From: Gammaproteobacteria bacterium
Lineage (GTDB): Bacteria > Pseudomonadota > Gammaproteobacteria > GCA-002705445 > GCA-002716945
Length of the DNA stretch: 64,000 bases
Assembly (NCBI GenBank): GCA_002716945.1
Contig: PBCF01000002.1
Span: 756,193 to 820,192 of the forward strand
Direction of reading: 5' to 3'
The notes beneath the pieces were generated by a model. It did not search any database, was not told the origin of the DNA, and was given only the letters and a program-made list of their open reading frames with translations. A program made the position numbers and the translations under genes. Within the stretch, counting starts at the first letter, position 1. Each line of letters begins with the position of its first letter. Below, piece by piece: positions 37,528 through 46,785 of the stretch.

Positions 37528-38193
37528 ATGAATCAAGATGATAAAAAACGTAAAGTAGCTGAGGCTGCTCTAGAGCATATTGAATCTGGCCAGGTTATAG
37601 GTATAGGAACTGGAAGTACAGTCAATGAACTAATAAAATTATTAGATAAAGTCAGTAGCAAAATAGATGGTGTTGTTTCCAGTTCAGAAGAAAGTACTAA
37701 ATTATTATCTGAAAAAAAATTAAAAATATTAGAATTGAAAGACGTAGGTCAATTGCCCATTTATATTGATGGGGCAGATGAATCGAACGAACATGGTCAA
37801 TTAATAAAAGGTGGAGGTGGAGCACTAACAAAAGAAAAAATCTTAGCTAATGCATCTGAGAAATTTATATGTATAATTGATGAATCAAAATTGGTAAAGA
37901 AGTTAGGAATATTCCCTCTTCCAATAGAAACAATAAAAATGGCTCAGAGCTATGTTGCTCTCCAATTAATTAAGATTGGAGGTAGGCCAATTTATAGAGA
38001 AAATTTTATAACAGAAAATAATAATATAATACTAGATATTCACAATCTTAATATTAACGAACCTATACAATTAGAAAAATCTATTAATAATATACCTGGT
38101 GTTGTCACGAATGGATTGTTTGCAATAAGATCGGCTGATAAAGTACTTGTAAGTAATGATACTGGAATAGAGACGCTAGATATTAACGTTTAG
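37528..38193 (+). CDS. rpiA: Ribose-5-phosphate isomerase A
   Basis: Interconverts ribose-5-phosphate and ribulose-5-phosphate. The 221 aa protein has the phosphate-binding GIGTGSTVNELIKLL near residue 24, the substrate loop DGADESNEHGQLIKGGGGALTKEK and catalytic Asp/Lys therein, IDESKLV, and NNIPGVVTNGLFA at the end; length equals E. coli (219 aa). ilvA-rpiA divergent adjacency is a common gammaproteobacterial order. The 3' end overlaps rpsI by 11 bp. Confidence 0.97.
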   Translation: MNQDDKKRKVAEAALEHIESGQVIGIGTGSTVNELIKLLDKVSSKIDGVVSSSEESTKLLSEKKLKILELKDVGQLPIYIDGADESNEHGQLIKGGGGALTKEKILANASEKFICIIDESKLVKKLGIFPLPIETIKMAQSYVALQLIKIGGRPIYRENFITENNNIILDIHNLNINEPIQLEKSINNIPGVVTNGLFAIRSADKVLVSNDTGIETLDINV

Positions 38194-38569
38194 AGAATTG
38201 TGTAGCTTTTCTTGCTTTCCTTAAACCTACTTTCTTTCGTTCAACTTTTCTATCATCCCTAGTGACATATCCTTCTCTTCGAAGTATTGGTAATAAATCA
38301 TTTTGATATTTTATCAGAGCACGGGTCAAGCCATGTATAATAGCACCTACTTGACCACCAGGTCCTCCGCCTGTGACATTAATCACTAGGTCTACTTTTT
38401 TTTCCATTTTTGTAACAACTAATGGTGCTAATATATTAGATTTTAATGTTTCAGACTTTACAAAATCATTTAGTAATTTCGAATTGATTTTAATTTCACC
38501 AGTTCCATTATTTAGATAAACTCTAGCACTTGACGTTTTTCTTCTACCTGTTCCGTAAGATTTATACAT
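38183..38569 (-). CDS. rpsI: Ribosomal protein uS9
   Basis: 30S subunit protein. The 128 aa product has TGRRKTSSARVYL at the N-terminus, VTGGGPGGQVGAIIHGLTRAL in the centre and the very basic GYVTRDDRKVERKKVGLRKARKA end finishing in FSKR, whose terminal Arg reaches the P-site tRNA. It is 1 bp downstream of rplM; the two form the usual rplM-rpsI pair. Confidence 0.98.
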   Translation of the reverse strand: MYKSYGTGRRKTSSARVYLNNGTGEIKINSKLLNDFVKSETLKSNILAPLVVTKMEKKVDLVINVTGGGPGGQVGAIIHGLTRALIKYQNDLLPILRREGYVTRDDRKVERKKVGLRKARKATQFSKR

Positions 38570-38570
38570 A

Positions 38571-38972
38571 TTAAATATCTAGATTTTTGGGTTTTTGTGC
38601 TGAATGCGAATGTTCACTATCATTATATATTTTCAATTTTTTCAACATATTTTTTCCTAGTGAATTTTTGGGTAACATTCCCTTTACAGCATTCATTATA
38701 ACGAATGATGGATTTTTTTTGAGCATAGTATCTAAATTTGATGATTTCATATTACCTATATATCCAGTATGTTTATGATAAATTTTATTACTTAATTTAT
38801 TCCCAGTCACTTGGACTTTGCCAGCATTTATAACAATTATGTAATCACCATTATCAACATAGGGCAAATATGTAGGTTTATGTTTACCTCTTAATATATG
38901 TGCTACTTTGGAGGCTAATCTCCCAAGTACAACTTTTTCAGCATCAACAATAAACCATTCTTTAGTATTCAT
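38571..38972 (-). CDS. rplM: Ribosomal protein uL13
   Basis: 50S subunit assembly protein. Residues WFIVDAEKVVLGRLASKVA, LRGKHKPTYLPYVDNGDYIIVINA, YHKHTGYIG and NAVKGMLPKNSLGKNML are in the family order, ending in PKNLDI. Three in-frame ATGs (38978, 38975, 38972) follow each other; GGA immediately before the first makes 38972 the best placed. The N-terminus is then about 8-10 residues shorter than E. coli L13 (142 aa), since the usual TFxAKPxxxx lead is absent. Confidence 0.97.
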   Translation of the reverse strand: MNTKEWFIVDAEKVVLGRLASKVAHILRGKHKPTYLPYVDNGDYIIVINAGKVQVTGNKLSNKIYHKHTGYIGNMKSSNLDTMLKKNPSFVIMNAVKGMLPKNSLGKNMLKKLKIYNDSEHSHSAQKPKNLDI

Positions 38973-38998
38973 CATCATTCCAATATTGAGTATCTGAG

Positions 38999-39027
38999 AT
39001 TCTACTCATATCAACCAATCTATACAA
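38999..39027 (-). promoter_or_regulatory. Sigma-70 type promoter for rplM-rpsI
   Basis: Minus-strand -35 TTGTAT (39022-39027) and -10 TAGAAT (38999-39004) with 17 bp spacing. The predicted start is about 20 nt before rplM, a short leader without room for a ribosomal-protein autoregulatory structure. Confidence 0.6.
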
Positions 39028-39033
39028 GCTATT

Positions 39034-39062
39034 TTGCTAAAAAATCATGAAAGAATTATAGA
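39034..39062 (+). promoter_or_regulatory. Sigma-70 type promoter for coq7
   Basis: Plus-strand -35 TTGCTA (39034-39039) and -10 TATAGA (39057-39062), 17 bp apart, placing transcription start about 14 nt before the coq7 ATG. It lies back to back with the rplM promoter. Confidence 0.5.
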
Positions 39063-39082
39063 AATTATGTAAGATAGTCAAA

Positions 39083-39706
39083 ATGAGTAAAATTGATTAT
39101 ATAATTAATGAAATAGAATATGCTGTGGATACATTAGTTAATGTAAAGCTCTATCAAACTACAGACTCTGTTAACTTAAGTTCCGATAACCTCAACAGTG
39201 ATGATAAATTACAATCTATTAAAGTGATGAGGGTAAATCATATGGGAGAAATATGTGCTCAGGCTTTGTACAGGGGACAAGCAATAGTAACAAAAGATTC
39301 TACAATTAAAGAAGAACTTTATAAGATGTGCGAAGAAGAAAAAAATCACTTAAAACTCTGCTCTACGAGACTCAAGGAATTAGATGGTAGAACTAGTATT
39401 TTCAATCCGTTATGGTATGTTTCCTCATTTGCTTTAGGGATGGTGGCTGGACTAAATGAAAAAAAATGGAAAATGGGGTTTATTGAAGAAACCGAAAAAC
39501 AAGTTAATGAACATTTAGATGAATATATTAATTTGGTACCAAAAACAGATAAAAGAACTAAAGAAATTTTGAAAATAATAAAAGAAGATGAGAAAAGACA
39601 TCAAAAAAAAGCTGGGGAGTTAGGATCTGAAGAATTACCAAATAATATGAAAAATTTTATGTCTATTTTTTCAAAATGTATAAAAAAAGTTAGTTCTTAC
39701 ATCTGA
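39083..39706 (+). CDS. coq7: Coq7-family di-iron demethoxyubiquinone hydroxylase
   Basis: Introduces the C6 hydroxyl in ubiquinone synthesis, a role filled by UbiF in E. coli. The 207 aa protein has the ferritin-like di-iron ligands: MRVNHMGEICAQALYRGQ (ExxH type, near residue 55), EEEKNHLKLC, EETEKQVNEHLDEY and EDEKRHQKKA. Length is near that of Pseudomonas Coq7 (215 aa). Here it lies tail-to-tail with speD, 3 bp apart; coq7 near speD and trpGDC is also the Pseudomonas arrangement. Confidence 0.95.
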   Translation: MSKIDYIINEIEYAVDTLVNVKLYQTTDSVNLSSDNLNSDDKLQSIKVMRVNHMGEICAQALYRGQAIVTKDSTIKEELYKMCEEEKNHLKLCSTRLKELDGRTSIFNPLWYVSSFALGMVAGLNEKKWKMGFIEETEKQVNEHLDEYINLVPKTDKRTKEILKIIKEDEKRHQKKAGELGSEELPNNMKNFMSIFSKCIKKVSSYI

Positions 39707-39709
39707 TAT

Positions 39710-40459
39710 TTATTTTTCACTTATTTTTCTATCAATTGCAGAATAACATTTACTTGAGTGGATGTTTGATAAATTTTTTATAAATGATGATAATTTTGAC
39801 TTAAGTTTAGGTATATTCATTTTATCGAAAGTATTATGCATAGCTGGTTCATTCATCATCAAAGAATAATATTGAGTATTACTAGATATAATATGTGAAA
39901 TACAATTATATCTCTTAAAATTATTATTAATGAAATTATCAGCAAACATAACGTCAATTTTCTTGATATCCGATAAAGGTATGCCTCTTTCTAGATAATC
40001 TATATTAATCATATGAGGGTTTAATTTATCTCTATGCTGATTGTTATTCTGATTTATTATCATGGGAATTGTCAAAAAAATATTTTCGTCAGTACATGAT
40101 GAAATATGTATTTCGAATCTAACAATTAAAAAGTTTTCTAAACCATCTTCTATGTATGTATGGAATGTTATATGGCTTTCTTTTAGGTGTAATACAGCAC
40201 TATTACAATTTTTTAAATTTGCCTTTATTAACATTGATGCGCTATCGCCAAATGGCTCAAAATTACTGATAGATTTATTTATAATTTCTGTATTTACTAC
40301 ATCTGCAGATAATGTCGCCATTTTAAGAAGTTTATTTACATCATAAATTTTAAAAATATGTTTTAGTATATTATTAATTTCTGTTTTCTCATTATAATAA
40401 AACCCTTCAAATGTATTGATAATTAGAGTTCTACTTATATTGCTTATTTTTTTAAGCAT
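39710..40459 (-). CDS. speD: S-adenosylmethionine decarboxylase proenzyme (E. coli-type SpeD), divergent
   Basis: Makes decarboxylated SAM for spermidine synthesis through a pyruvoyl group formed by self-cleavage. At 249 aa it is close to E. coli SpeD (264 aa). Matching landmarks in order: FEPFGDSASMLI (E. coli YEPQGASVTIL), LHLKESHITFHTYIE (LDKSHICVHTYPE), RFEIHISSCTD (RADIEVSTCG) and INIDYLERGI (VTIDYRVRGF). Cleavage would be Glu94-Ser95, giving the pyruvoyl at Ser95; the processing His and catalytic Cys in SSCTD are kept. Overall identity is low and the C-terminal third is poorly conserved. Its place beside coq7 and trpC supports the call. No speE is nearby. Confidence 0.82.
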   Translation of the reverse strand: MLKKISNISRTLIINTFEGFYYNEKTEINNILKHIFKIYDVNKLLKMATLSADVVNTEIINKSISNFEPFGDSASMLIKANLKNCNSAVLHLKESHITFHTYIEDGLENFLIVRFEIHISSCTDENIFLTIPMIINQNNNQHRDKLNPHMINIDYLERGIPLSDIKKIDVMFADNFINNNFKRYNCISHIISSNTQYYSLMMNEPAMHNTFDKMNIPKLKSKLSSFIKNLSNIHSSKCYSAIDRKISEK

Positions 40460-40841
40460 GGCTAATTTTTGGATGCCAAATTAATTGAAGTATATTTCCA
40501 TCAGGATCTATGCAATAAAAACTTCTTGAACCATCTCTATGATCTTTAACTTCCTGATGTATATGTATTTGATGAGATTTAATTTTATCATACCATATAT
40601 CTACATCTTGTTTGTTATGAAGTATGATCCCAAAGTGATCTAATTTTGAATTTTTATTATCTGTATCTAATGTACTAGAATAGTGTAAGGCTAAATTATC
40701 ACGTCCATTTGTTAAATACACATTTTCAGAATCAGGTTGCCAATCTATATTCATACCAATGATATTAGTATAAAAATTTAAGCATGCTTTAAAATTTTTT
40801 ACTTTAAGTGCTAAATGTCTTATACCTAATGTCTCATTCAT
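40452..40841 (-). CDS. Glyoxalase/VOC-superfamily protein
   Basis: The 129 aa metal-binding-fold protein has two beta-alpha-beta-beta-beta modules: IRHLALKVKNFKACLNFYT at the N-terminus and LDHFGIILHNKQDVDIWYD at about residue 66, ending with the typical RSFYCIDPDGNILQLIWHP. Possible metal ligands are His10, His67 and Glu/Gln near the end. The reaction is unknown; lactoylglutathione lyase, dioxygenase or resistance roles are all possible. Overlaps speD by 8 bp and trpC by 4 bp. Confidence 0.88.
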   Translation of the reverse strand: MNETLGIRHLALKVKNFKACLNFYTNIIGMNIDWQPDSENVYLTNGRDNLALHYSSTLDTDNKNSKLDHFGIILHNKQDVDIWYDKIKSHQIHIHQEVKDHRDGSRSFYCIDPDGNILQLIWHPKISHA

Positions 40842-41614
40842 ATAATTAACCCCTGTAAATCCTTTGATATATTTGACGATGTTACAAACATTTCTCCTAT
40901 CAAAAAAGTAGATATTCCTGAATTTCTTAATAACTTTATATCATTAGAATCACGTATACCACTTTCACTTACAACAATAACATCATCATTAATTGATTTT
41001 ATTAAATCTAAGCTCGTTTGAATTGAAGTCTCAAATGTTTTAAGGTTTCTATTGTTTATTCCTATTAAATGACATTTTTTGTCTAAAGCTATCTGAAGCT
41101 CTTTTTCATCATGTACTTCTACTAAAACATCTAAATCTAATTTTAAACTAAGATCATATAACCTTGAAAATAGATCTTTCTTAAGAGCAGCTACAATTAA
41201 TAATATACAATCTGCACCAATTAGCTTTGACTGTATTAATTGTGATTCATGTATAATAAAATCTTTTCTTAATATTGGTAAAGTTGTTTTATTTCTAACT
41301 TGGATTAAATCTGCAATACTTCCTTTAAAAAATCTCTGATCAGTTAAAACAGATATACATGAGGCTCCAGCTTGTTGATATTCTATTGCAATTTCTTCTA
41401 TATTTAAATTTTCATTTAAAAAGCCTTTGCTAGGAGAAGCTCTTTTAATCTCTGCAATAATTGAAATTGTATTATTAATAATATTTTTTTTTATTGTTTT
41501 CAGAAAACCCCTATTTTCTATTTTTTTTTTCAAAACATCATTAATATTCATTTGTTGTTGATTCATTAATTCAACAATTTCTTGTTCTTTATTTTTTATG
41601 ATTTCATCTAACAT
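40838..41614 (-). CDS. trpC: Indole-3-glycerol phosphate synthase
   Basis: Forms indole-3-glycerol phosphate in tryptophan synthesis. The 258 aa TIM-barrel is a stand-alone TrpC, without the TrpF fusion of E. coli. Signatures: IAEIKRASPSKG near residue 51, VLTDQRFFKGS, LRKDFIIHESQL, LIGINNRNLKTF and VSESGI. I took the ATG at 41614; a TTG two codons upstream is also in frame. It overlaps trpD by 11 bp. Confidence 0.97.
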   Translation of the reverse strand: MLDEIIKNKEQEIVELMNQQQMNINDVLKKKIENRGFLKTIKKNIINNTISIIAEIKRASPSKGFLNENLNIEEIAIEYQQAGASCISVLTDQRFFKGSIADLIQVRNKTTLPILRKDFIIHESQLIQSKLIGADCILLIVAALKKDLFSRLYDLSLKLDLDVLVEVHDEKELQIALDKKCHLIGINNRNLKTFETSIQTSLDLIKSINDDVIVVSESGIRDSNDIKLLRNSGISTFLIGEMFVTSSNISKDLQGLII

Positions 41615-42623
41615 GATCAAAACTATTAGTTATACTGACATATTTATTAAATGTATTGATTGATTCTTTTGATTCAATTGCTGATTGACATTTTTTGATT
41701 GAATCAATTAAATTATCAGTTAAACCAGACAAATATACTAAAGCAGCAGCATTGATAACACATATATTTAGCATTGGTGATTTTTTATTTCCTAAAACAC
41801 TTTTAAGAATATTTAAGCTTTCACTTGGATCATTAGTCAATATATCATCCAAACTACCCAACTTGAGATTGTAGCTGTCAGGATCTATAACATATTTTTT
41901 CATATTATTATTATTAATTTCTATGACATTGGTAGTAGTAAAAATACTAATTTCATCTAAGCCATCATTGGAATGGACAATCATAGCTCTTTTTACACCT
42001 AGCTTTATTAACGTTTCAGCTACTAAATTCATTTTGTCTTGAGAATATACACCTATTAATTGAATTTTTGCTCCAGCAGGATTAGTTAATGGCCCTAAAA
42101 GATTAAAAATAGTTTTGTCTGGTGCTATTTGTTTTCTTGCTTCAGCAACATACTTCATTGATTGATGATGTAGCGGTGCAAACATAAAACCAAAATTACA
42201 TTCTGAAAGACATTGTTCCACTTGTTCGGGCGAAAGATTAATATTAGCACCTGCTTCTAACAATAAGTCTGCGCTGCCTGATTTACTTGTAACGGCTTTA
42301 TTCCCATGTTTTGCTACAGATGCACCACATGACGCAGCTATAAATGACGAAACAGTTGAGATATTAAAAGTTCCTTTACCATCACCACCAGTTCCACAAT
42401 TATCAACAACTGAACGACTAATAGAAACTTTTTTAGATATTTTTCTCATGCTTGTCGCAAAGCCCGTTAATTCATCTGATGACACTCCTTTTTTATTCAT
42501 TCCAATCAAAATTTTTTTTAAAAAATCTGTATCATATTTACCTTCAAAAGCAACTGACAAAAAATCTCTTGCTTCTTCAAAAGACAAATTGGTTCCATTT
42601 TCTATTTTTTCCAGTATCTTCAA
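41604..42623 (-). CDS. trpD: Anthranilate phosphoribosyltransferase
   Basis: Joins anthranilate and PRPP. The 339 aa protein has [18 protein letters not shown] (PRPP-binding GTGGD, near residue 73), [42 protein letters not shown] and [12 protein letters not shown]. Not fused to TrpG. It overlaps trpG by 4 bp. Confidence 0.98.
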   Translation of the reverse strand: MKILEKIENGTNLSFEEARDFLSVAFEGKYDTDFLKKILIGMNKKGVSSDELTGFATSMRKISKKVSISRSVVDNCGTGGDGKGTFNISTVSSFIAASCGASVAKHGNKAVTSKSGSADLLLEAGANINLSPEQVEQCLSECNFGFMFAPLHHQSMKYVAEARKQIAPDKTIFNLLGPLTNPAGAKIQLIGVYSQDKMNLVAETLIKLGVKRAMIVHSNDGLDEISIFTTTNVIEINNNNMKKYVIDPDSYNLKLGSLDDILTNDPSESLNILKSVLGNKKSPMLNICVINAAALVYLSGLTDNLIDSIKKCQSAIESKESINTFNKYVSITNSFDHVR

Positions 42624-43201
42624 GATTGTATTTCCAAAAAATTTTTAAAAATCTGATGTCCAACATCAGTTAGAATTGATTCTGGGTGAAATTGCACTCC
42701 ATAAGTCGGATAATTTTTATGTTTTATGGCCATTATTTCCTTATTAGAATCATCCTCAATAGTCCAAGCTATTACCTCAAGACATTCAGGTAAACTTTTT
42801 TCTTCTATAACCAAGGAATGATATCTTGTTGCTTCAAAAGGATCCGGTATTTCTGAAAATATTTTTTGATTGTTATGTCTAATTTGAGATGTTTTGCCGT
42901 GCATTATATTTTGAGCTGAAATTATTCTGCCATTAAATGCTTGCCCAATACTTTGATGACCTAGACATATACCTAATATAGGTAATTCTTTGTGAAATCT
43001 TTTGATTACATCAACAGAAATTCCAGCTTCATTTGGTGTGCAAGGCCCAGGTGATATTAGTATTTTTTCGGGCTTAATTTTTTCTATTTCAGATATATCT
43101 ATCATATCATTCCTATGAACAGTAAGCACCTCACCAAGTTCTCCAAAATATTGAACAACGTTATAGGTAAATGAGTCATAATTATCAATCATTAAAATCA
43201 T
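42620..43201 (-). CDS. trpG: Anthranilate synthase glutaminase subunit
   Basis: Class I glutamine amidotransferase supplying ammonia to TrpE. The 193 aa protein has the [17 protein letters not shown] start, [12 protein letters not shown], the nucleophile Cys in [14 protein letters not shown] (near residue 79) and the His/Glu in [10 protein letters not shown]. It overlaps trpE and trpD by 4 bp. It may also serve as PabA, since no separate pabA is seen here. Confidence 0.97.
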   Translation of the reverse strand: MILMIDNYDSFTYNVVQYFGELGEVLTVHRNDMIDISEIEKIKPEKILISPGPCTPNEAGISVDVIKRFHKELPILGICLGHQSIGQAFNGRIISAQNIMHGKTSQIRHNNQKIFSEIPDPFEATRYHSLVIEEKSLPECLEVIAWTIEDDSNKEIMAIKHKNYPTYGVQFHPESILTDVGHQIFKNFLEIQS

Positions 43202-44664
43202 TTTATATCCTCTAAATTTTTATAAGCTTGGAGTATAGCCATACCTTTGTTTATCGTTTCATCCCATTCTTTTTCTGGAATAGAATCGTAAACAATACCA
43301 GCTCCGCATTGAATATTCAGTATATTGTTTTTTATAACTGAAGTTCTAATTGCAATAGCCGTATCTAGATTGCCATTCCATCCCAAATAACCAATTGCTC
43401 CTGCATAAATTCCACGTTTTGATTTCTCCAATTCATAAATAATTTCAATCGCTCTAATTTTTGGCGCACCTGTTACTGTACCTGCAGGGAATGTAGATTT
43501 CAATACATCAAACATTGTGCAATTATCTTTAATTTGACCTTTGACATTAGACACCATATGCATAACGTGTGAATACTTTTCAATAATCATTTTTTCAGTT
43601 AATTTAACAGTTCCTATTTCTGATACTTTACCAATATCATTTCTCCCTAAATCTATTAACATTAAATGTTCGGCGTTTTCTTTAGGATCAGAAGATAATT
43701 CTCTTTCTAATTTTTCATCTAATAATGAATTAGAACCCCTAGGCCTTGTACCAGCAATTGGTCTAACTGTTATATTTCCATTTTCAAGTCTAACTAAAAT
43801 CTCTGGAGAAGAGCCAATTATATGACAATCATTCAAATTTAAATAATACATGTAAGGGGATGGGTTAATTTTTCTTAATTCTTTATAAAAATTTATTGGT
43901 TTATTATTAAATAACATTGACATCTTCTGTGACAATACAACCTGCATAACATCACCATTTTTTATATATTCTTTTATTTTATTAACAGAATCTAAGAAAT
44001 CATTTTTCTTAAAGTTATAAGAAATTTCATTTTCAATATTTGATTTAATACTAGAAGAGTTTTCAACTGATTGTGATATTTTAAGAGTTTGTTGAATCTT
44101 GTTTAATTTAAGTTGAGTATTATTATAACTATCTATATTATTTTCAGAATACATAATAATATAAACACAATTATTAATCTTATCAAAAACTAATACTTCT
44201 TTAGAAATAATCAAAGAAATATCTGGCGAATTAAGTTGATCTGTTTGTTTGATAGGTTTTATCTTATCTTCTATATACTTAATTGAATCGAAACCAAAAA
44301 ATCCTACCAATCCACCTATAAATGGAGGTTGTGATTCTAATTTTGGAATTTTATATCGGTTATAATATTTTTCAATCCATTCAAAAGGTTTTTTGCTTGT
44401 AACGGTTTTTATAACTTTATTGTCATGAAGTACTTTAATAACATCATCTTTAACTGTTATATAATCATTTGATGGTAAACCAATAATTGTATATCTACTC
44501 CAATCTTTATTTTCCTCCAAAGATTCAAATAAATATGAATTAGGTCGATCATAGAATTCTGAATATATCTCTATAGGATTTAAATTTCCTATTTCAATTT
44601 TTTTTGTTAATGGTATGTGTGTATATCCTTGATTTACGTATCTTAAAAATTCTTCTTCTAACAT
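43198..44664 (-). CDS. trpE: Anthranilate synthase component I
   Basis: Chorismate-utilising large subunit. The 488 aa protein has the N-terminal tryptophan-binding element [20 protein letters not shown] (residues about 43-62, related to the LLES feedback site), [15 protein letters not shown], and the C-terminal catalytic segments [31 protein letters not shown] and [15 protein letters not shown]. No leader-peptide attenuator is possible: rpe ends 12 bp upstream. First trp gene of rpe-trpE-G-D-C. Confidence 0.98.
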   Translation of the reverse strand: MLEEEFLRYVNQGYTHIPLTKKIEIGNLNPIEIYSEFYDRPNSYLFESLEENKDWSRYTIIGLPSNDYITVKDDVIKVLHDNKVIKTVTSKKPFEWIEKYYNRYKIPKLESQPPFIGGLVGFFGFDSIKYIEDKIKPIKQTDQLNSPDISLIISKEVLVFDKINNCVYIIMYSENNIDSYNNTQLKLNKIQQTLKISQSVENSSSIKSNIENEISYNFKKNDFLDSVNKIKEYIKNGDVMQVVLSQKMSMLFNNKPINFYKELRKINPSPYMYYLNLNDCHIIGSSPEILVRLENGNITVRPIAGTRPRGSNSLLDEKLERELSSDPKENAEHLMLIDLGRNDIGKVSEIGTVKLTEKMIIEKYSHVMHMVSNVKGQIKDNCTMFDVLKSTFPAGTVTGAPKIRAIEIIYELEKSKRGIYAGAIGYLGWNGNLDTAIAIRTSVIKNNILNIQCGAGIVYDSIPEKEWDETINKGMAILQAYKNLEDIK

Positions 44665-44676
44665 TTATCTTTATGG

Positions 44677-45351
44677 TTAATTTTCAATCGCGCTCAAGAT
44701 ATTTCGCATTTTTGAAATTGTATCTTTGTAGTTTTTGGAATTAAAAATTGCTGATCCTGCAACAAAAGTATCAGCTCCAGCCTTAGCAACTTCTTCTAGA
44801 TTACTAAGATTTATACCTCCATCAACTTCTAGACGGATTTTTCTCTCAGATTTATCTATTAACTCTCTAACTAGTTTAATTTTTTTGAGCGTACTTGCTA
44901 TGAATTTTTGACCAGCAAAACCAGGATTGACTGACATTAAGAGGATCATATCAATTTTATCTAAACAATGAGCTAGATGGGTGATTGGGGTAGCAGGATT
45001 TAATACAATTCCAGCCTTACATTGATTATCCTTAATCAAATTAATTGTACGATCTATATGTTCCGAAGCTTCAGGGTGAAATGTTATATAATCAGCCCCG
45101 GCTTTTGCAAACTCAGGAATTATTCCATCGACAGGCTTTATCATTAAATGTACATCAATGATATTTTTTATTTTATAATTTCTCAATGCTTTACACACTA
45201 TTGGTCCAAAAGTTAGATTTGGCACATAGTGATTATCCATAACATCAAAATGTATAAAATCTGCACCTGCATCAATTACTGCTTTGACGTCTTCACCTAA
45301 TCTAGAAAAGTCTGCAGATAATATTGATGGTGCTATTTTGTAATCAGTCAT
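44677..45351 (-). CDS. rpe: Ribulose-phosphate 3-epimerase
   Basis: Interconverts ribulose-5-P and xylulose-5-P. The 224 aa TIM-barrel shows [39 protein letters not shown] (catalytic Asp and metal His), [20 protein letters not shown] and [10 protein letters not shown] with the second Asp. It opens the minus-strand unit rpe-trpE-trpG-trpD-trpC-VOC-speD; rpe next to trpE also occurs in Pseudomonas with gph between, which is missing here. Confidence 0.98.
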   Translation of the reverse strand: MTDYKIAPSILSADFSRLGEDVKAVIDAGADFIHFDVMDNHYVPNLTFGPIVCKALRNYKIKNIIDVHLMIKPVDGIIPEFAKAGADYITFHPEASEHIDRTINLIKDNQCKAGIVLNPATPITHLAHCLDKIDMILLMSVNPGFAGQKFIASTLKKIKLVRELIDKSERKIRLEVDGGINLSNLEEVAKAGADTFVAGSAIFNSKNYKDTISKMRNILSAIEN

Positions 45352-45458
45352 TTTTATTCACAAATTCGAAAATTATCAAAATCAGTATATGTCATCAGAC
45401 TATTTAATTAAATTAATATTTTCATGATATTATATATAAAAAACATAGGAAGGATAAT

Positions 45459-45908
45459 ATGTGGAAAACTAAAATTTTATTTTTATTTATGATGGTATTA
45501 GCTTCGGTCGATGTATATTCAGAAGAATATCAAATCAAAATGTTGAGCTCATTAGAGGGTAAAATGATGGTATTCGAACCACCAGTACTATACATCAAAG
45601 CTGGAGATACAGTTAAATGGATATCAAAAGAACCAGGGCATAATTCAGCTTCTATTGACGAGATGTTACCTAAAAATGCTAAATCATGGAATGGTGCAGT
45701 CAATGAAGAGATTTCTGTCAAATTTGATGTTGAAGGCACTTACGGTTATAAGTGTACACCTCATTATATATTAGGAATGGTAGGTTTAATAATTGTTGGA
45801 GAGAAAAGCTCGAACTTTGAACAAGCTAAAAACTCAGCATTGTCTATAGAAAAGAAATTTGCAACAAACAAAAATAGATTCACTGAGTACTTTGCTAAAG
45901 TAAAATAA
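45459..45908 (+). CDS. Pseudoazurin-like blue copper protein
   Basis: Periplasmic single-copper electron carrier. The 149 aa protein has a signal peptide (hydrophobic to about residue 21, VYSEEY) and a cupredoxin domain with ligands His in PGHNSASID (near residue 68), then Cys, His and Met in YKCTPHYILGMVGL (CxxxxHxxxxM), which is the pseudoazurin/plastocyanin spacing. A good ribosome site AGGAAGG precedes the ATG. The electron partner is unknown; denitrification enzymes are not in this window. A C-terminal helical tail of about 30 residues follows the domain. Confidence 0.93.
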   Translation: MWKTKILFLFMMVLASVDVYSEEYQIKMLSSLEGKMMVFEPPVLYIKAGDTVKWISKEPGHNSASIDEMLPKNAKSWNGAVNEEISVKFDVEGTYGYKCTPHYILGMVGLIIVGEKSSNFEQAKNSALSIEKKFATNKNRFTEYFAKVK

Positions 45909-45915
45909 ATATTTT

Positions 45916-46779
45916 ATGCAAAAAGAAAAAAATTTTTTTGATATATATAAACTTAGTTTTAAAGGAAAAGTTAGAGACATTTATGAAATTAATAATAAAT
46001 TATTGTTGATTATTGCATCTGATAGAATTTCAGCTTTTGATTTTGTTTTTAATGATGAGATTCCTGGCAAAGGAATTACTCTTAATAAATTAACAAAATT
46101 TTGGTTCAATAAAACAAGTCAAATTTTTCATAATCATTTAGAAACTAATTTGAAAATAGATGATCTCAAAATACCTAAAAATTATATTGATCGTTGTATA
46201 TTAGTTACGAAAACTCGTGTAGTACCTATTGAAGCTATAGTAAGAGGTTATTTAACAGGTTCTGCATGGAATGAATATAACAGTGAAAAAAAAATTCATG
46301 GTGTCAGTATTAAGGAAAATTTTTCAAAATATGAAAAATTTAATAAACCAATATTTACACCATCAACCAAAGCTGTTGTGGGTGAAAGAGATATAAATAT
46401 ATCTTTTGAAGAAATGAAGACAAGTATAGGCGCACAACTCGCAGAAGAAATAAAAGAAATTAGTTTAAAGCTGTATTCTTTTGCCCATGAATTTGCAAAA
46501 GAAAGAGGTATTATAATTGCTGATACCAAATTTGAATTTGGTCTAGATGATAATGATAATTTATTATTAATAGATGAAATTTTCACACCAGATAGCTCTA
46601 GATTTTGGTTATATAACAATAGTACAGAAGAAATACAATATGAGTCCTTTGATAAACAATTTTTTAGAGATTATTTAATTTCTATTGGATGGAATAAGGA
46701 ACAACTAAAATTGCCTTTAGAAATAAAAAATAAGTTAATGGATAAATATAATTTAGCTCTTACTTTACTAACAAAATAA
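45916..46779 (+). CDS. purC: SAICAR synthase
   Basis: Phosphoribosylaminoimidazole-succinocarboxamide synthase of purine synthesis. The 287 aa length belongs to the longer, yeast-like class (E. coli has 237 aa). Signatures: GKVRDIYEI near residue 15, LIIASDRISAFDFVFNDEIPGKG, VEAIVRGYLTGSAW, and IADTKFEFGLDDN with IDEIFTPDSSRFW. It starts 7 bp after the pseudoazurin stop and 6 bp before bioD. Confidence 0.97.
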   Translation: MQKEKNFFDIYKLSFKGKVRDIYEINNKLLLIIASDRISAFDFVFNDEIPGKGITLNKLTKFWFNKTSQIFHNHLETNLKIDDLKIPKNYIDRCILVTKTRVVPIEAIVRGYLTGSAWNEYNSEKKIHGVSIKENFSKYEKFNKPIFTPSTKAVVGERDINISFEEMKTSIGAQLAEEIKEISLKLYSFAHEFAKERGIIIADTKFEFGLDDNDNLLLIDEIFTPDSSRFWLYNNSTEEIQYESFDKQFFRDYLISIGWNKEQLKLPLEIKNKLMDKYNLALTLLTK

Positions 46780-46785
46780 AGTCTA

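Noticed and set aside
44665..44676. trp attenuator before trpE
   Set aside because: Only 12 bp separate rpe and trpE, with no leader peptide or competing hairpins.
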